Positions 1 to 11,203 of a stretch of DNA of 64,000 nt are shown piece after piece. The stretch is taken from contig OZ020522.1 of assembly GCA_963971425.1 (NCBI GenBank), forward strand, positions 3,880,168-3,944,167, in the 5' to 3' direction. The notes below the pieces were generated by a model that worked only from the letters and a program-made list of their open reading frames with translations, was not told the DNA's origin and did not search any database. This DNA comes from Bryoerythrophyllum caledonicum. Its lineage: Eukaryota > Streptophyta > Bryopsida > Pottiales > Pottiaceae. Position 1 is the stretch's first letter; the number at the start of each line of letters is the position of its first letter. Both the position numbers and the translations under genes were made by a program.

Positions 1-2236
1 GGTATTGGCGTATTGCACATGTGCATTCTATTGTATGTTGTGGCTGGTAATTACATGTTGGTACTGTTGGTCTATTGGTTTTTGTTTGTTGGTTAAATAT
101 TTCATTCGCAATGTCTTCGGGGCTAGTTAGAATATTATTATATTGATCTTTGATACAATCCATTGGCGGGGATTCAAGGTTTTTGAAGACTTTCTTGTTA
201 ATTTTTTTGGGGCTGATTTCGTATAGTTTTCTGTATTTTGAGATGGCTTTTTTAATGTTTTCTTTTGTGTATTTTGTGATTATTTTCCGGGCTTGTATGT
301 TGGCATTTTTTGCAATTATCGCGATATCTTTTATCCATGTATCGTGGGGAAGGTCCGGAGGCGGCGGGGTAGGGATTTGGATGTGTTGTATAGTTAGTAG
401 TTCGTTGTGTATGGGGTGGTTACGCCATTGAGGGTTGTTTTTTACAATTCTAATGGTTTTACGTATGGTATGGTATGTGGTTAAGTGTTGTTTCCAAGTT
501 TTAGAAAGTTTGCGGGGTAGATACCCGCCTTGTTGAGAAGTTCTGTTTGTCATTTGGGGTATTGGATGTGCTTTACAAGTTTGTTCTAGTGTATCAGAGA
601 TTTTATTGATGAGTTTGTCTAGAGAGTGGCATGCTTCTTGCCATTGTGCTTGTGTTAATTGACTATTATTTTCAAGAGTGTTTATGAGGGAGTCTATTTG
701 TATGGAATTTTCTTCGAAGAATTTTGTGTTGAATTTTTCTATGTTGGTTTTTGGGATGGGATTGAGTATGCGTATAGTGTCTTTGTTTGGGATTGTAGGA
801 GTTCTACTAATTAGTGTGTTATGTGGGATGTGCAGTTGTACGGGTGAGTGGTCCGAGTTGAGAATAATATCTTTGTTTGTTGTGGAGGTGTATTGTGTAT
901 TGTTGTTTGTACTTATATAGAATCCATCTATTAGACTCCAATCACTATAATTGTAGCCACCTTGTCTAGAGAATTGTGTATCGGTATTGATGTAAGTGAA
1001 GTTTAAGTTTTCTGTGAATCGGCACCATTGGTAATCAATGTTTTGAGGGGGGGTGTGATGGTTTCCATTTTGGCGGCCAATTAGCGCTATGTCTCTGTTG
1101 AAGTCTCCACATAATAGGTATGTATGATTGGGATGATTATTAATTTGGGATGTAATGGTGTTTTGTATATCTAAAAGAAATCTAGTATCTTCGGGATGAG
1201 ATGGCATATACATGTGAAAGATTAACCATGGTTGTAGTGGGTGATTAGTGATTTTAATTATTTGAATGTATGGTGATATGTGCATTGGGGTAGGGATTTT
1301 GTTGATGTTGTCGGGGAATGTATATTTTTTGTGTATTAATGTAAGGAGGCCACCGCGGCCCGGTGTATATGGTCTCCTTTGTTGCATGCATCTTGTAAGT
1401 GCATGTGTATTGTTAAAGATGAGTTTATAGTTTTGAAATATATTTTGTATATATTTTGTAGATTTTGTGGCGGTTAGTTTTGTTTCTTGTATAACTATAA
1501 GAGCCGGTGGTGTGTCTGTGTTTGCGACTAAAGTTTGTAAGCTAGGAAGGGCAGTGGTTAGTGAGGAGGCATTCCATGTAATTATGTATGTATTTTCTTG
1601 GTTTTGTCTAATGTTTTGATTTTGGTTTTGGGGGGGGATGTAGGGAAGAGGTGGGGGTGGGTGGGTGTATTCTGGTATAGGGTCTAGACATTTTAGTGAT
1701 TCATTTATGAGGTTGTTAGGGAGGTAAGGGAATTTTAGTTTTATTATATCATTTGAGGGTGGTATGTCTTGACTGTGTAAGAAGTCGTATAGTCTTTTAT
1801 GTATTGAGTTCTCATGGTTTATAATATTTTGGTTGTCTACTAGGAATTTGGTATAGGGGTGTGGAGTGTAAATGTGTCGTTCTGGTGGGTTTTGTAAGGT
1901 TAATAAGGTTTGTAGGAGTGTATTAGTCCATGTAATTGTGTTCAAATTTTGTGGATTTAGAAGTTGGTTACATTCATCTATGTTTGGTTGAGTAGTGATT
2001 ATTAGTGCATATAAGATATGAGGTGGTGGATGCGTATTTTTTTGTTGTATGTATTGGGCAATGTTTGGGTGGGAAGTGTTGTGTATGTGGTGTAATGTAT
2101 GTGTGTTTTTTAGGAATGGTGCGAAGGGTTTTGCAATGTGTTCATATTCTGGTTGGAGTTTTATGGTATTAGGTATAAAGTAGATTTTGGCATTTTTCTT
2201 ATGTGATGTAGGATGTCTTTTTAGTATATTGGGCAT

Positions 2237-2260
2237 GGGTCCCGGGTTGGTTTCAATGTC
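2237..2260 (-). other. 2A-like ribosome-skipping motif A1 (intact)
   Basis: The minus strand encodes LLLLLGGDIETNPGP followed by MPN. It matches the 2A consensus D-[VI]-E-x-N-P-G-P exactly, with the usual hydrophobic, Leu-rich upstream context and a Gly before the Asp. In 2A peptides the ribosome fails to form the bond between the final Gly and Pro, releasing the upstream product and continuing. It sits at the same place as the single 2A in LINE-B, immediately before the domain that precedes the endonuclease. Confidence 0.85.
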
Positions 2261-2746
2261 TCCTCCTAGAAGTAGTAGAAGTTTGTGGTATATATGTTTA
2301 GTGGTGTATTTTAAAGGCTTTGTTGTGTTATTACTGACTTGTTGGTTTGAGGGTAGGTGGATGTTTGTATTTTGTGTGTGAGTTGTGGGTTTATTTATTT
2401 TTATAGTAGGTGTAGTTGTTTTCGTCTTTAGTTTATTTTTTGTCCATGTGTTTTTTGTGTTTGTTTTTGTATTAGTAGTGTATAGATGTATGTATGATTG
2501 GTTGTATTTTATCATGGTTGTTTTTGTCCGTGTGCATATGTAACTATTATGTTTAAGACTATTTGTATGTGGGTTTATGTTGGTTTTTAAAGTGGCTTTT
2601 AAGTCCTTTTTTTCATATGCGGTGTTATTATATACTTTGTGGTTTGTACAATTGTTTGTTTTGGTGTTTGTATTAGTATTTGGTATGAGATATGTTTTGG
2701 CATTCTTTTTGTGCGAAGTGGGGTGTCTTTTTAATATGTTCGGCAT

Positions 2747-2770
2747 GGGTCTTGGGTTAGTCTTCATGTC
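2747..2770 (-). other. decayed 2A-like motif A2 (DMKTNPRP)
   Basis: This is in the same frame as A1, 170 codons upstream of it. The flanks KLLILIGG and MPNILKRHP are kept, but E is replaced by K and the critical G of NPGP by R. Loss of that Gly is expected to abolish skipping, from what is known of 2A mutants. Confidence 0.7.
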
Positions 2771-2879
2771 TCCTCCAATTAGTATTAGTAGTTTGTAGTA
2801 GATGGGTTTTTTGTTTTGTTTTAGAATTTTTTGTTTTTGAATGTGGCTTTGGTTTTTGTGTTTTTTTGATTGTATGTGT

Positions 2880-3245
2880 TTGTCTTTGTATGTGTGTATG
2901 TATATGTATGTGTTTCGCTGATGGTGTGTGGTTGTCCTTGTGTGTGTGTATGTAGTTTTATGTGGTATTATATTAGTATTCTTTTGTATGTTTGTATTAG
3001 TGTATGTCACGATTTTTGTCTTGGTATTTGTATCAGTATCTTTGTTAGTATTTGTGTTAGTATTCGTATGGGTACACATACCAATATTTGTATTGGTATT
3101 TGCATTAGTATAAGTATTAGTATTTGTGTTTATATACGTAACCGTATGTGTATCAATATACGTACTGGTATTTATATCAGTATATTTATAAGTATACACA
3201 TCGGTGTATGTATCCGTATACGTATCAGTATATGTACCCATATAT
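2880..3245. repeat. GTAT-rich hexamer-like low-complexity array, copy 1
   Basis: The plus strand shows irregular runs built from GTATTA/GTATCA/GTATGT words. On the minus strand it reads as Thr/Asn/Tyr-rich protein within ORF2 and keeps the frame open. It closely resembles the array at 4,380-4,850, including its flank (TGATGGTGTGTG...TGTCTTTG), so it arose by segmental duplication and not independently. Confidence 0.7.
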
Positions 3246-3259
3246 TGAAATAATGTGTT

Positions 3260-4270
3260 ATCTAAAAGATTTGTTTCTAAACATATTTTGTCTAAAAATA
3301 TGATTTCTAAAAACAGATTGATATTTATTTCAGATAGATTCGTATGTATTCTTACTTTCATTAGAATTTCTATTTTTAGTAATTCTATTTTTGGCGCGCA
3401 CGGCGCGAAAACGCACTCCCTCCCGGCCATCCCTGCTTCAATTTTTCTTCCACACATTCTCAACAAATTTCTACTCTTTAATCGCAAATTCTTCTCATCT
3501 TCATATTTATCAAGTTTAATTTTATTATTAACTTTGCTTTTATCCCTATAATTAGTATTCCAACTTCTATTTTTAGTATGCGGTGTTTTGGTTTTAGTAC
3601 CTTCTCTGCTTATTTTTAATCTATAATTTGTGTTTCTCATTACTAATTTGGTTAATTTTCCATCCCTTATTTTTTATTTTCTTAGGAGGCATATTCTATT
3701 TTTAGTACTGCTGTTTTTTCCCGTATTCTTATTATTTGTATTCTTATGATAATGGTTTTCTACCTTATCCTTTTTAATATTTTTAATATTACTTGCTCTA
3801 TTTGAAACCTTTGAAATTTTATAAATATCTATCTTCTTCCTATTTAATTTATTATATCTCTTTTTACTCTCCTTGATTTTCTTATTTTTAGCCATTTTAA
3901 TATTCCTTGTCTTTTTATGGTTTTTGGGTTTAGATTCCCTTCTACCCTTAAGTATCTTTATTACAAAAACTCCATTATTGTTTTCATTATTATTGTTTCC
4001 TTTTTTGTTATATGTAATTATGATACTTATTTTTTCCTTCCTTTTATTATTTATTCTAATTCCATCTTTTCTCTCATTCTTTTTATTTTTTGTTTTGGTT
4101 TTGATACTTTTTTTTTTTGTTTGTAAATTTAGTCTATTCCTATGATTAATTTTATCCATTTTATTTATTTTTTTGTTTGTTTTTATTTTATTACCTTTTC
4201 TTATTTTTGTTTTATTTACTTTCTTTGTTTTATTTCCTTTGTCTTTTCCAATTAATAGTAGTAGTTTGTA
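3260..4270 (-). other. AT-rich, Lys/Asn/Ile-rich in-frame expansion inside LINE-A ORF2
   Basis: About 1 kb of strongly AT-rich DNA, open on the minus strand except TAA at 3,674, encodes low-complexity K/N/I/R-rich sequence (for example KTKTKNKKNERK). It has no counterpart in LINE-B. It lies between the two low-complexity arrays and contains the relic 2A module A3. No domain is recognised. A small GC-rich patch occurs near 3,394-3,430. Confidence 0.5.
4220..4243 (-). other. relic 2A-like module A3 (GKDKGNKT)
   Basis: The upstream context PIYYKLLLLIG, shared with A2 (PIYYKLLILIG), is followed by KDKGNKT in place of GDIETNPGP, in the same frame. It is called a 2A relic only because of this context; it cannot function as 2A. 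Confidence 0.5.
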
Positions 4271-4379
4271 ATAGATAGGTTCTTTGTTTTGTATCATAGT
4301 TTTTTGTTTTTGTATATGTTTTTGTATATGTTTTTGATATTTTATTTTTTGTTTTTTTGTTTGTATGTATTCGTCTTTG

Positions 4380-4850
4380 TATGTGTGTATGTGTATGTAT
4401 GTGTTTCTTTGATGGTGTGTGTTTGTCTTTGTGTATGTATATGTGGTTCTATTCGGTTCTATATTACTATTCATTCGTATGTTCGCTTTACTATGTGCCA
4501 TAGTTTTTATCTTGGTATTTGTATCAGTAATTGTGTTCATGTTTGTGTTAGTACATATACTAGTATCCGTATTGGTGTTTTCGTCGGTATTCGTACAACT
4601 ATAGTTATCAGTATTTGTATTAGTGTACTTATACGTATATATACCAGTATTCATATCAATATATGTACTCGTATTCGTTTCAGTATATGTACTAGTATAG
4701 AAATCAGTATACGTGCTAGTACTTGTACCCGTATATGTACCGGTATACTTAATAGTATAGGTCCGAGTATTCATCTCAGTATTTGTATCCGTATATGTAT
4801 TAGTATTGTATGTATTAGTATTTGTACCAGCATTGGTTTTGTAATATAGT
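4380..4850. repeat. GTAT-rich hexamer-like low-complexity array, copy 2
   Basis: This is the longer array of GTATxx words, encoding TNTYT-type repeats in ORF2 on the minus strand. It lies about 1.5 kb from copy 1 and shares flanking sequence with it. Confidence 0.7.
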
Positions 4851-5431
4851 ATCAACTCAACTTTTGTGTATGTTATCCGTCCACATTTTACTGATTCAGT
4901 AATTAGGTTGTTGAGAAGGTATGGAAATTCTTGTTTTATAGTATCTTGTGTTGGTGGTGTCCGATGATTATGTATAAGATCATATAGTTCTTTATGTGTT
5001 GATGTTTTGTGTTTTGTAATATTTTGGTTATTATCAATGAATGATATATAGGGGTGTGGGGTGTTAATATGTCTTTCTGGGGGATTTTGTAGGTTAGCAA
5101 GGAAGTTTAGTATTGTATTAGTCCATTGATTTATGTTTGGGTTTTGTGGGTTTAGTAGGAGGTTACATTTGTCTACGTGTGGGTGGGTTGTAGTTATTAT
5201 GGCGTATAGGATATGTGTTGCGAGGTGTTCATTTTCTTGTTGTATATATTGGATAAGGTGTGGATGTGTGTTGGTGTATAATTGGTGTAGGGTATGTGTG
5301 GGTTTTAGTATAGGTGCAAATGATTGGGCAATATGTCTGTATTCCGGTTGGAATTTTATTGTGTTTGGTGTGAGGTATATTTTGGCATTCATTTTGTGTT
5401 GTGTTGGGTGTCTTCTTAGTATGTTTGGCAT

Positions 5432-5455
5432 AGGTCTTGGGTTGGTTTCTATGTC
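5432..5455 (-). other. 2A-like motif A4 (DIETNPRP, Gly lost)
   Basis: The minus strand encodes LLLIRGGDIETNPRP followed by MPNILRRHP. All positions match the 2A consensus except the final Gly, which is Arg (AGA). It is 65 codons downstream of A5 and exactly 1,065 codons upstream of A1, in one frame, marking the period of the internal duplication. Confidence 0.8.
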
Positions 5456-5626
5456 TCCTCCACGTATTAGTAATAATTTATAATGTGGTGGTTTGTTATT
5501 ATGTTTAACGGATATATGTTTTATAATGTGTCGGTATTCTGGATGAAACTTGATGGTTTTAGGTGTAACATATGGTTTTATTTTTTTCCTATGTATTGGG
5601 GGGTGTCTTTTAAATATGTTGGACAT

Positions 5627-5650
5627 TGGGCCGGGGTTTGTTTCTATGTC
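5627..5650 (-). other. 2A-like ribosome-skipping motif A5 (core intact)
   Basis: The minus strand encodes CTLLLLSRDIETNPGP followed by MSNIFKRHPP. The eight-residue core is intact; the usual Gly before Asp is Arg, which may lower efficiency. It is the most upstream 2A-like site in LINE-A ORF2. Confidence 0.8.
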
Positions 5651-6957
5651 TCTGCTTAGTAGTAAGAGTGTACATAGGTAATAGTTTAAGGAAATTCTAT
5701 TATTATTATTATTTTTTGATGAGCTGGTTTTTGGGTTTATATGTGTGGGTGTGGGTGTGTCTGGGTTTATATTTGTGTATGTGTGCGCGGTTGTGTTTGT
5801 TTTGTGTGTGTAGTTTACAATTTTTTTGCAGTATTTTGGGGGGGTGTTGGTTGGGGTATAGATGCCAATGTATATGTTGGTGTTTGTATCAGTATTTCTA
5901 TTGGCATGTTTAATAGAATATAGAGTGAGTGTTGTGACCCGATAAATGTATGTTTTTCTCCAGGGATTGTGGATAAGGAGTTGTTGTGAGTTAGAAGGAA
6001 GTTTACGTGGGTAAGGAGGGTGGTGATATTTTTTGATTTTAGGATGGGTGGTAGGGAGTGACGTGTATGGTGTATGTGAAGGTGCATGATTTTGTAGGTA
6101 TTGAGCAGTATGGCGGTATTTTTTAGTTGGTGTTTGATGTGAGATATGTGTTGTTTTGGGTATAGGGGGTTGTGGTGGGTAAGTATGTTTGTGAGATGTG
6201 TATGTAGTGTGTGTGTTTACCCAAGGAATGGGGTGTGTGTTTTGAGTATGTTTGTGGAAGTACAATGTGTTTTTTGGAAGAGTAAGGTTCCCCTTTGTAG
6301 ATGGTAGGTGTGCAATCTTTGGTATTGAGTGTAGTTTGTATGTGGTTTCCCGAAGGAGGTATGTGTTCCATATACACTTGTGTGGACAAAGTGTGTATGT
6401 ATTAGGAGTAAAATTCTTAAGAATATAAGAGAAAACAATGAGTCCTACAGTGTAGGGGAGTTTGTTGATCCGTGATTTGTATCTATGTATGTGTGTGATG
6501 CGAGCATTTTTTTCAAGAACACTAGAGAAGAAGAGGACTATGGTGAGGGAGGGGAAGGTTACTAAGTGTTAGGGGGGGAAGTGGGGAGAGGTATCTATAA
6601 GGTAGATTTCTAGCAACGAGTTGCAAAGTGTAGAATAGGTAATGAGGGGATATGTGGATAGAAATGTGGTGGTGGATGCATCTAAGAGGTAAGGTGGAGC
6701 TATTGAATAGGGCCCATCGTAGTGGGTTAGGAGGAGAGAGATTACAAGGGACATATGAGGACGTAGAGGTAACATAGATGACTTATGAGGCAAAACTAGA
6801 GAGAGGAGTTGAGATGAGGGTATGACAGTATTCATAATGGCAACTATGATGGTGATAGAGAGATAACTATGAGTAGGGGTGATAGGTGGAGAGGGGGTCA
6901 AGTTACCAATCCACCACAGAGTTCCATGGTGGTGGAAACTTTGTCTGTGGTCCGTGG

Positions 6958-6961
6958 TCAA
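6958..6961 (-). promoter_or_regulatory. ORF1/ORF2 overlap TTGA in LINE-A
   Basis: The minus strand reads CAAACGTGGATTGACCACG. ORF1 ends at the TGA; the ORF2 frame is offset by -1 and contains TTG over the same bases. The same 19 bases occur in LINE-B at 50,098-50,116, although neighbouring sequence has diverged. No ATG is present, so coupling by reinitiation at a non-AUG codon or a -1 shift is possible; neither is proven. Confidence 0.5.
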
Positions 6962-8673
6962 TCCACGTTTGTCGGATCTCCTGGGGCGGGAAGCTTGGAC
7001 CTCGAGATATCTTGCAATGCTAGTAATGTGGAGGCCATCAAACTCTCCACATTGGTGAATTTGGTACGGAGCTCATTGGTGGCATTGTTGGTATACTCTC
7101 GGGTTTCCTTGATGATGTCTTCTCGAAGAGTAGAGAGCTCCTTGCGTAGTCTCTGGTTACCTGCTTCCATGATGGCTGCCATTTCCGACCTGGTGATGCC
7201 GGCAGGGGTGGGTGTGACCTGGATTGAATCAACGGTGTTGACTAGGGCCTTGTTGATGTCGTTGAAACCCCATTTCTCGACCAGAGAGGGAGTGGGGGGT
7301 GCAATGCCTTCAAGGCTTCTACGGTGAGGAGCAATTTCTACGTGATGACTACCAATTGTGAATGTTTTGTTTAGCAGCTTTCTGTAGATAATGGGATTAA
7401 TAAGTTGCACATTAGCACTGCCATTGTGCTTCCCCCCTTCCTGCCTATGGAACCATATGGATATAACATTCTTCTCTTCAAACACCTTGTTGATGATGGC
7501 CGAAGTTTCCTCAACACCCATGAGGATGGGGAGTTGTGAGAGTGTGACCATGAGAGCATCCCTTTTCGCTCGATCAATGGTTGAAAATCCACTCGACCTA
7601 GTAGCCCTTGCTGGAATCACTTCTTGGTGTGTAGTGATTTGGTGAAGTTCGAATTTCTTGGCCTGTTGTGGGGTTGGAGCAACAATGAAGGCGTGTGACT
7701 CTCCTATCACCTTTTGCACGTCCACTATTTCGAACTCCATCTTCCTAGAGAATCCGTTCATAACTATGTCCTGGTAGAGTGTGTGTGCCGCAATACCTTT
7801 GAGGTTGTCACTCTTGATTCTCACTGATAGGTTCTTCCTTGCTACTGCGTGGAAGGTCTTACATACCTTCCCCATGGTAGCTGGGCCTAGAGGATCTAGT
7901 TGTAATATGAAGTACCTGGTGCCTCTAAGTAGAGATATAGCATCCACCTCTGGTCTGAGGAGGTGGAGCTTAATTATCCCTGCCCATATGCCCATGCCAT
8001 GCTTTTTGACCCCTTTGCATAAGACTGCAACAGGGTCCATTAAGCTAGTGCCAAGTGGGATCCCCATATGCTCGAGTCTAGCGATCGTGAGTATCTTCAC
8101 GTCATCATGATACATGTTGTGTTCTGGCAATTCGAAATGAATTGCTATGTGGAAGTCAAGAGAAAGACCGGTCACAGGGGAGGTGGGAATGTCAAATGGT
8201 ACTTGTGTCAGGTTAAAGTGTTGCCCTTCAATGTTGTCTTGCCGTATTGAGGGATATAACAGTTGTGGGATTCTCGGATAAGCCACCTCAACTCCAAAGG
8301 CTTCCTCCGCTTCTTCCTTGGGGACTCCTCGTGTGATCATGTCTATTATACTTTCTCCACTAAATAGAGGTTCTTGTCCAGCATCAATGGCAATTTTCTC
8401 CATGGTGGAGAAGCCTAACCAAAAATGAAAAGAGGAGAAGTCGGGAGTAGAGACTTGTACTAGGGGGGGGAAATTGCCTCTTGCTTTCTTTGATGGGGTT
8501 GGTGCGTCTTCTATGGAAGGGGTTTTAGTATGGGCTTCTGTAATCCTCTTGGAGCTCTCTGAGGAACTCTCCACCTCCATGTCTACCGCTTTGTGTGTCT
8601 GGGAGAGTAGTGTATGGGGGTCAGGGAGGTCGCCAAAGGTTACTAGGGCTAGGGGGGGGATGCTGCTCGCCAT
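6958..8673 (-). CDS. LINE-A ORF1 protein (about 571 aa)
   Basis: The open frame extends further upstream to 10,623, but the first ATG is at 8,673-8,671 (MASSIPPLALV). The resulting length agrees with LINE-B ORF1 (564 aa). A charged Ser/Lys-rich N-terminus with a KKAR basic cluster is followed by a long conserved core (FHFWLGFSTMEK; GESIIDMITRGVPKEEAEEA; LQLDPLGPATMGKVCKTFHAVAR; LVEKWGFNDINKALVNTV) and a C-terminal helix likely to form a coiled coil (about the last 80 residues). It ends in NVD. I do not recognise the core as a named domain. By position it is presumably the RNA-binding ORF1 of a LINE. The stop overlaps the ORF2 frame in TTGA. No nonsense or frameshift is seen in the core, unlike ORF2. 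Confidence 0.8.
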   Translation of the reverse strand: MASSIPPLALVTFGDLPDPHTLLSQTHKAVDMEVESSSESSKRITEAHTKTPSIEDAPTPSKKARGNFPPLVQVSTPDFSSFHFWLGFSTMEKIAIDAGQEPLFSGESIIDMITRGVPKEEAEEAFGVEVAYPRIPQLLYPSIRQDNIEGQHFNLTQVPFDIPTSPVTGLSLDFHIAIHFELPEHNMYHDDVKILTIARLEHMGIPLGTSLMDPVAVLCKGVKKHGMGIWAGIIKLHLLRPEVDAISLLRGTRYFILQLDPLGPATMGKVCKTFHAVARKNLSVRIKSDNLKGIAAHTLYQDIVMNGFSRKMEFEIVDVQKVIGESHAFIVAPTPQQAKKFELHQITTHQEVIPARATRSSGFSTIDRAKRDALMVTLSQLPILMGVEETSAIINKVFEEKNVISIWFHRQEGGKHNGSANVQLINPIIYRKLLNKTFTIGSHHVEIAPHRRSLEGIAPPTPSLVEKWGFNDINKALVNTVDSIQVTPTPAGITRSEMAAIMEAGNQRLRKELSTLREDIIKETREYTNNATNELRTKFTNVESLMASTLLALQDISRSKLPAPGDPTNVD

Positions 8674-10960
8674 TTGCGAGGGGGAGGTAGTGGTGTACTC
8701 AGCGCCACTTAGGTAGTAGAGGACGTGGTATGTCACGGGTGGGGGGGGAGGTTGCAGCTGGGGGGAGAGGGGGTCACTGGAAAGAGAGAGGGTTGAAGTG
8801 GGGGGTCTTAAGGAAAGATGGGGGTCGAAAGGGGTTGAAGGGGGGGGTCGATGGGGAAGAGAGGGGGGTTGGGAAGGGAGGAAGTTCTCAGGATGGGGGT
8901 TGTAGAGATTTAGAAGAGATATTTGTGGAGGGAGGGGGGTAGCAAGAGGGGGGTCGGTAGAGGGTGGTGGGTCGTTGGGGGTTTGAGGTCGCTGTTGAAC
9001 TGGAGTCGCGGCTCGGAGGGACCTGTAGCGTAGTGCTGGAGTCGCGGTTCGGGAGGGCCTGAAGCGTAGTGACCTTGGTGTCGTTACCGAGTTAGTTGGG
9101 GTTCTAGCAGGCTGTCTATGGTTAATACAGGCTCGGGGGTTGTTGAGAGATAGTGTCGTTGTCGTCTTGATTGCCTGTTTTTGGATGTGTGCACAAGTCG
9201 GAGAGGCTCGGGGGTCAGCGATGGGAAGTGCCGTTGCCTCCTTGATTAGTTCTTCCTGCGCAGGTGCACATGTCGTGCGAGCTCGGGGGTTGGTGGGGGT
9301 CAGGGTTTTAGGATGTGTGTCTTGTTGCGTGCTGCATGGCTCGCGAGGTACTGTGAGGCGCTCGGGGGGTCTTTTGGTCTCTTGTGGCCTCGCGATGTTG
9401 TCGTTGGAGATGATCTCTAGAGCGCGCGCGCAGGTTGAACTGGGGAGCGCTCGTGTGGCAAGGTGGCAGCGCTGAGGTCTTCCTGAAGGTGAGCTCTTGG
9501 GCGTACTGCTAACGTGCGTGGAGGTTGCGTTGTTGGGTCTGTGCAGGGTCTCTCTCCTGTTGCGGTCAGTGTTATCACAATTTCGGGGACTCACTCGTGG
9601 TCTTGCTGTGGTGTCGTTGTAGGTTTGTTCTGGAGCGCGCGCGAAGGCTGAGTTAGAGAGCACTCTTGCGGCGAGATGGTAGTGCTGGGGTTTCTTTGGG
9701 GATGAGCTGGTGGGTGCGCTTGGAGTGCGCGTGGAGGTCGCTTGATTGGGTCTGTGCAGGGTCTCCTGGCTGCTGTAGTCTGTGCCGATACAGTTCCGAG
9801 GGCTCCGAGGTTTTTTCCTGGTGCCCCGAAGTTTTTTCCTAGTGCTCGTGTTCTCTGTACGAGCTGCGGTAGGCACCTCTGCTGGTAAGTCTCTGTCCCA
9901 GGGAATTGGAGTTGTGCACTGGGGGTGGAGGTTGTGTGCGTTTCTACTGGCTGTGTGTGGGGAGGGGGGGGCTGGATTGCGGTTTGCTCCTGTTGGTCTT
10001 GCCGGGGTGGTCTGGGCTTTCTGTTTCCGCCGTTTTCCGAGACGGCGAGGAGGGTAGGGGGCTGGAGGGGGAGGGAAAGAGGGAGGGGGTGGAGGGAAAG
10101 ATGGTTGAGAGGGAGGGGTAGAGGGACCTGTTGCAGGGAGAGTGGGACCTGTTGCAGAGAAAGGAGAGGGATAACTGTTGAGTGGAGTTGAGGGCTTTTT
10201 GGGTGTGCTTACCTTGTTTTGTGTCCATATACTTGTTTTTTCGTGCTGATGACTAGCTTGCCTACGTGCTGTTGTTGCTTGGCTGTTGATTCCTTGTCGC
10301 TGTCCTTCTCCAACTCGGTTATCTCTACTGATGGTGATCCTTGGTATTGTGATGATGGTGCAGATCTGTTGTGGGCGCGCGCGCAGCGACTTCTTTGCTC
10401 CTTTCGTTTTCCTATAGAGATTTTTCCAGCGCTTCCGCGTGCGACATACAACTACACACGTTCTATTGTTGTGCCTAAGTGTTCTAGGGTTAGTAGTACT
10501 GTGGTTGTGCGTAGTGTTATGACTATTTTGTGTGCAGTGTCTATTGAAAGAAAGCCATATTGTGTGAAAGCAATGAAATGAATAAGTTGTAACCTGAAAT
10601 GACTGACGCTTGATGTTGGGCACCCGTGTGGAGTTGTACTCTTGCTCAATCTTGTGTGTGGAGAGTCTGGGTCGGGAAGGAGGACTGGACTTGTGAGAGG
10701 TAGCAGCTCTCCCGGTTTCTCACCAGATCAGTGTTAGATCTGAGTACTAACGACTAGAAGATATGGATCTATGCCCCAACACAGAAACCCTCGCTCTCAG
10801 ATCTATTTCGCTTAGATCTATTCCTCTGGTACGCTTCGTGGTCAGCTAACCCCAGATCTGGTGTGTGAGCTCTTTCCAACACAAACACTGCATCCCAAAA
10901 CCTCTCTTCACCTCAGATCTACAGCTTATGGGGGCTCTCAACAAGGCCAGCACTCTTGTC
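8674..10960 (-). promoter_or_regulatory. LINE-A 5' leader, GC-rich with internal repeats
   Basis: This is the region upstream of the ORF1 ATG. It is C/T-rich on the minus strand with Pro-rich open frames and imperfect tandem repeats. One pair about 213 bp apart begins near 9,420 and 9,633 (each with a GCGCGCGC core followed by a shared GGGTCTGTGCAGGGTCT segment). Shorter GCTCGGGGGT repeats occur at 9,120-9,300. The outermost 300 bp carries several AGATCT words, as in LINE-B. Inferred role: internal promoter and 5' UTR. The open frame through it has no ATG and is probably not translated as such. Confidence 0.55.
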
Positions 10961-11203
10961 GCCCATAAACTCCACTTCTGAGACTAAGTCCCTCCTCCTC
11001 CCTCACCAGAAAAAACGGAGCTCAGCTAGACATCGTAGTAGTACCTTGTTAATCAACCAACCTTTCACTGCCATGTCTGTGAAAGTGGGAAAAAAAAAAC
11101 CAATAGAGTGGCGGCATGGAGAAGAAAGTCAAGGTCTTTCCAGAAACACAACATAACATTAATAACAAAGTTACCTATTTCCATCAATGTGCACATTTGG
11201 AGG

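Larger units (their letters stand above)
1..6961 (-). pseudogene. LINE-A ORF2 (2A array, AP endonuclease, start of RT), two in-frame stops, partial
   Basis: One minus-strand frame is traced from the TTG at 6,961-6,959 to base 1. The stops seen are TAA at 6,569-6,571 and TAA at 3,674-3,676. Order of parts: a moderately hydrophobic N-terminal region; a Thr/His/Pro-rich linker; 2A-like motifs at 5,650 and 5,455; a conserved domain of about 190 residues (FQPEYRHIA...FAPILKPTH); a TNTYT-rich low-complexity run; a Lys/Asn-rich run; 2A-like motifs at 2,770 and 2,260; a second copy of the same domain; then an APE-type endonuclease (SDH motif near 853) and the start of RT. LINE-B matches the last part at protein level. 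The stretch 3,673-1 appears wholly open; I spot-checked 3,260-3,400 for stops and all endonuclease landmarks fall in one frame. Activity of this copy is doubtful because of the two stops. Confidence 0.75.
1..10960 (-). mobile_element. LINE-A: 2A-bearing non-LTR retrotransposon, 5' part, runs off the left edge
   Basis: Read on the minus strand this block has a repeat-rich 5' region (about 10,960-8,674), ORF1 (8,673-6,958) and an ORF2 frame from 6,961 to base 1 and beyond. ORF1 and the endonuclease part of ORF2 are clearly homologous to LINE-B at 42-54.5 kb. Base 1 corresponds to about 47,076 of LINE-B, so most of RT, RNase H and the 3' end lie outside the window. The 5' boundary is approximate: it is set where the AGATCT-rich leader gives way to unrelated DNA, and no target-site duplication can be tested without the 3' end. 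ORF2 is about 3.2 kb longer than that of LINE-B because of an internal in-frame duplication and low-complexity expansion. Confidence 0.85.

Noticed and set aside
2880-4850. GTAT-rich arrays as a CRISPR-like array
   Set aside because: No constant repeat with variable spacers, and the setting is eukaryotic; these are low-complexity words.
6958-10623. A 1,221-codon minus-strand open frame as a single protein
   Set aside because: The part upstream of 8,673 has no ATG start, is built of C/T-rich repeats, and LINE-B ORF1 starts at the equivalent of 8,673.
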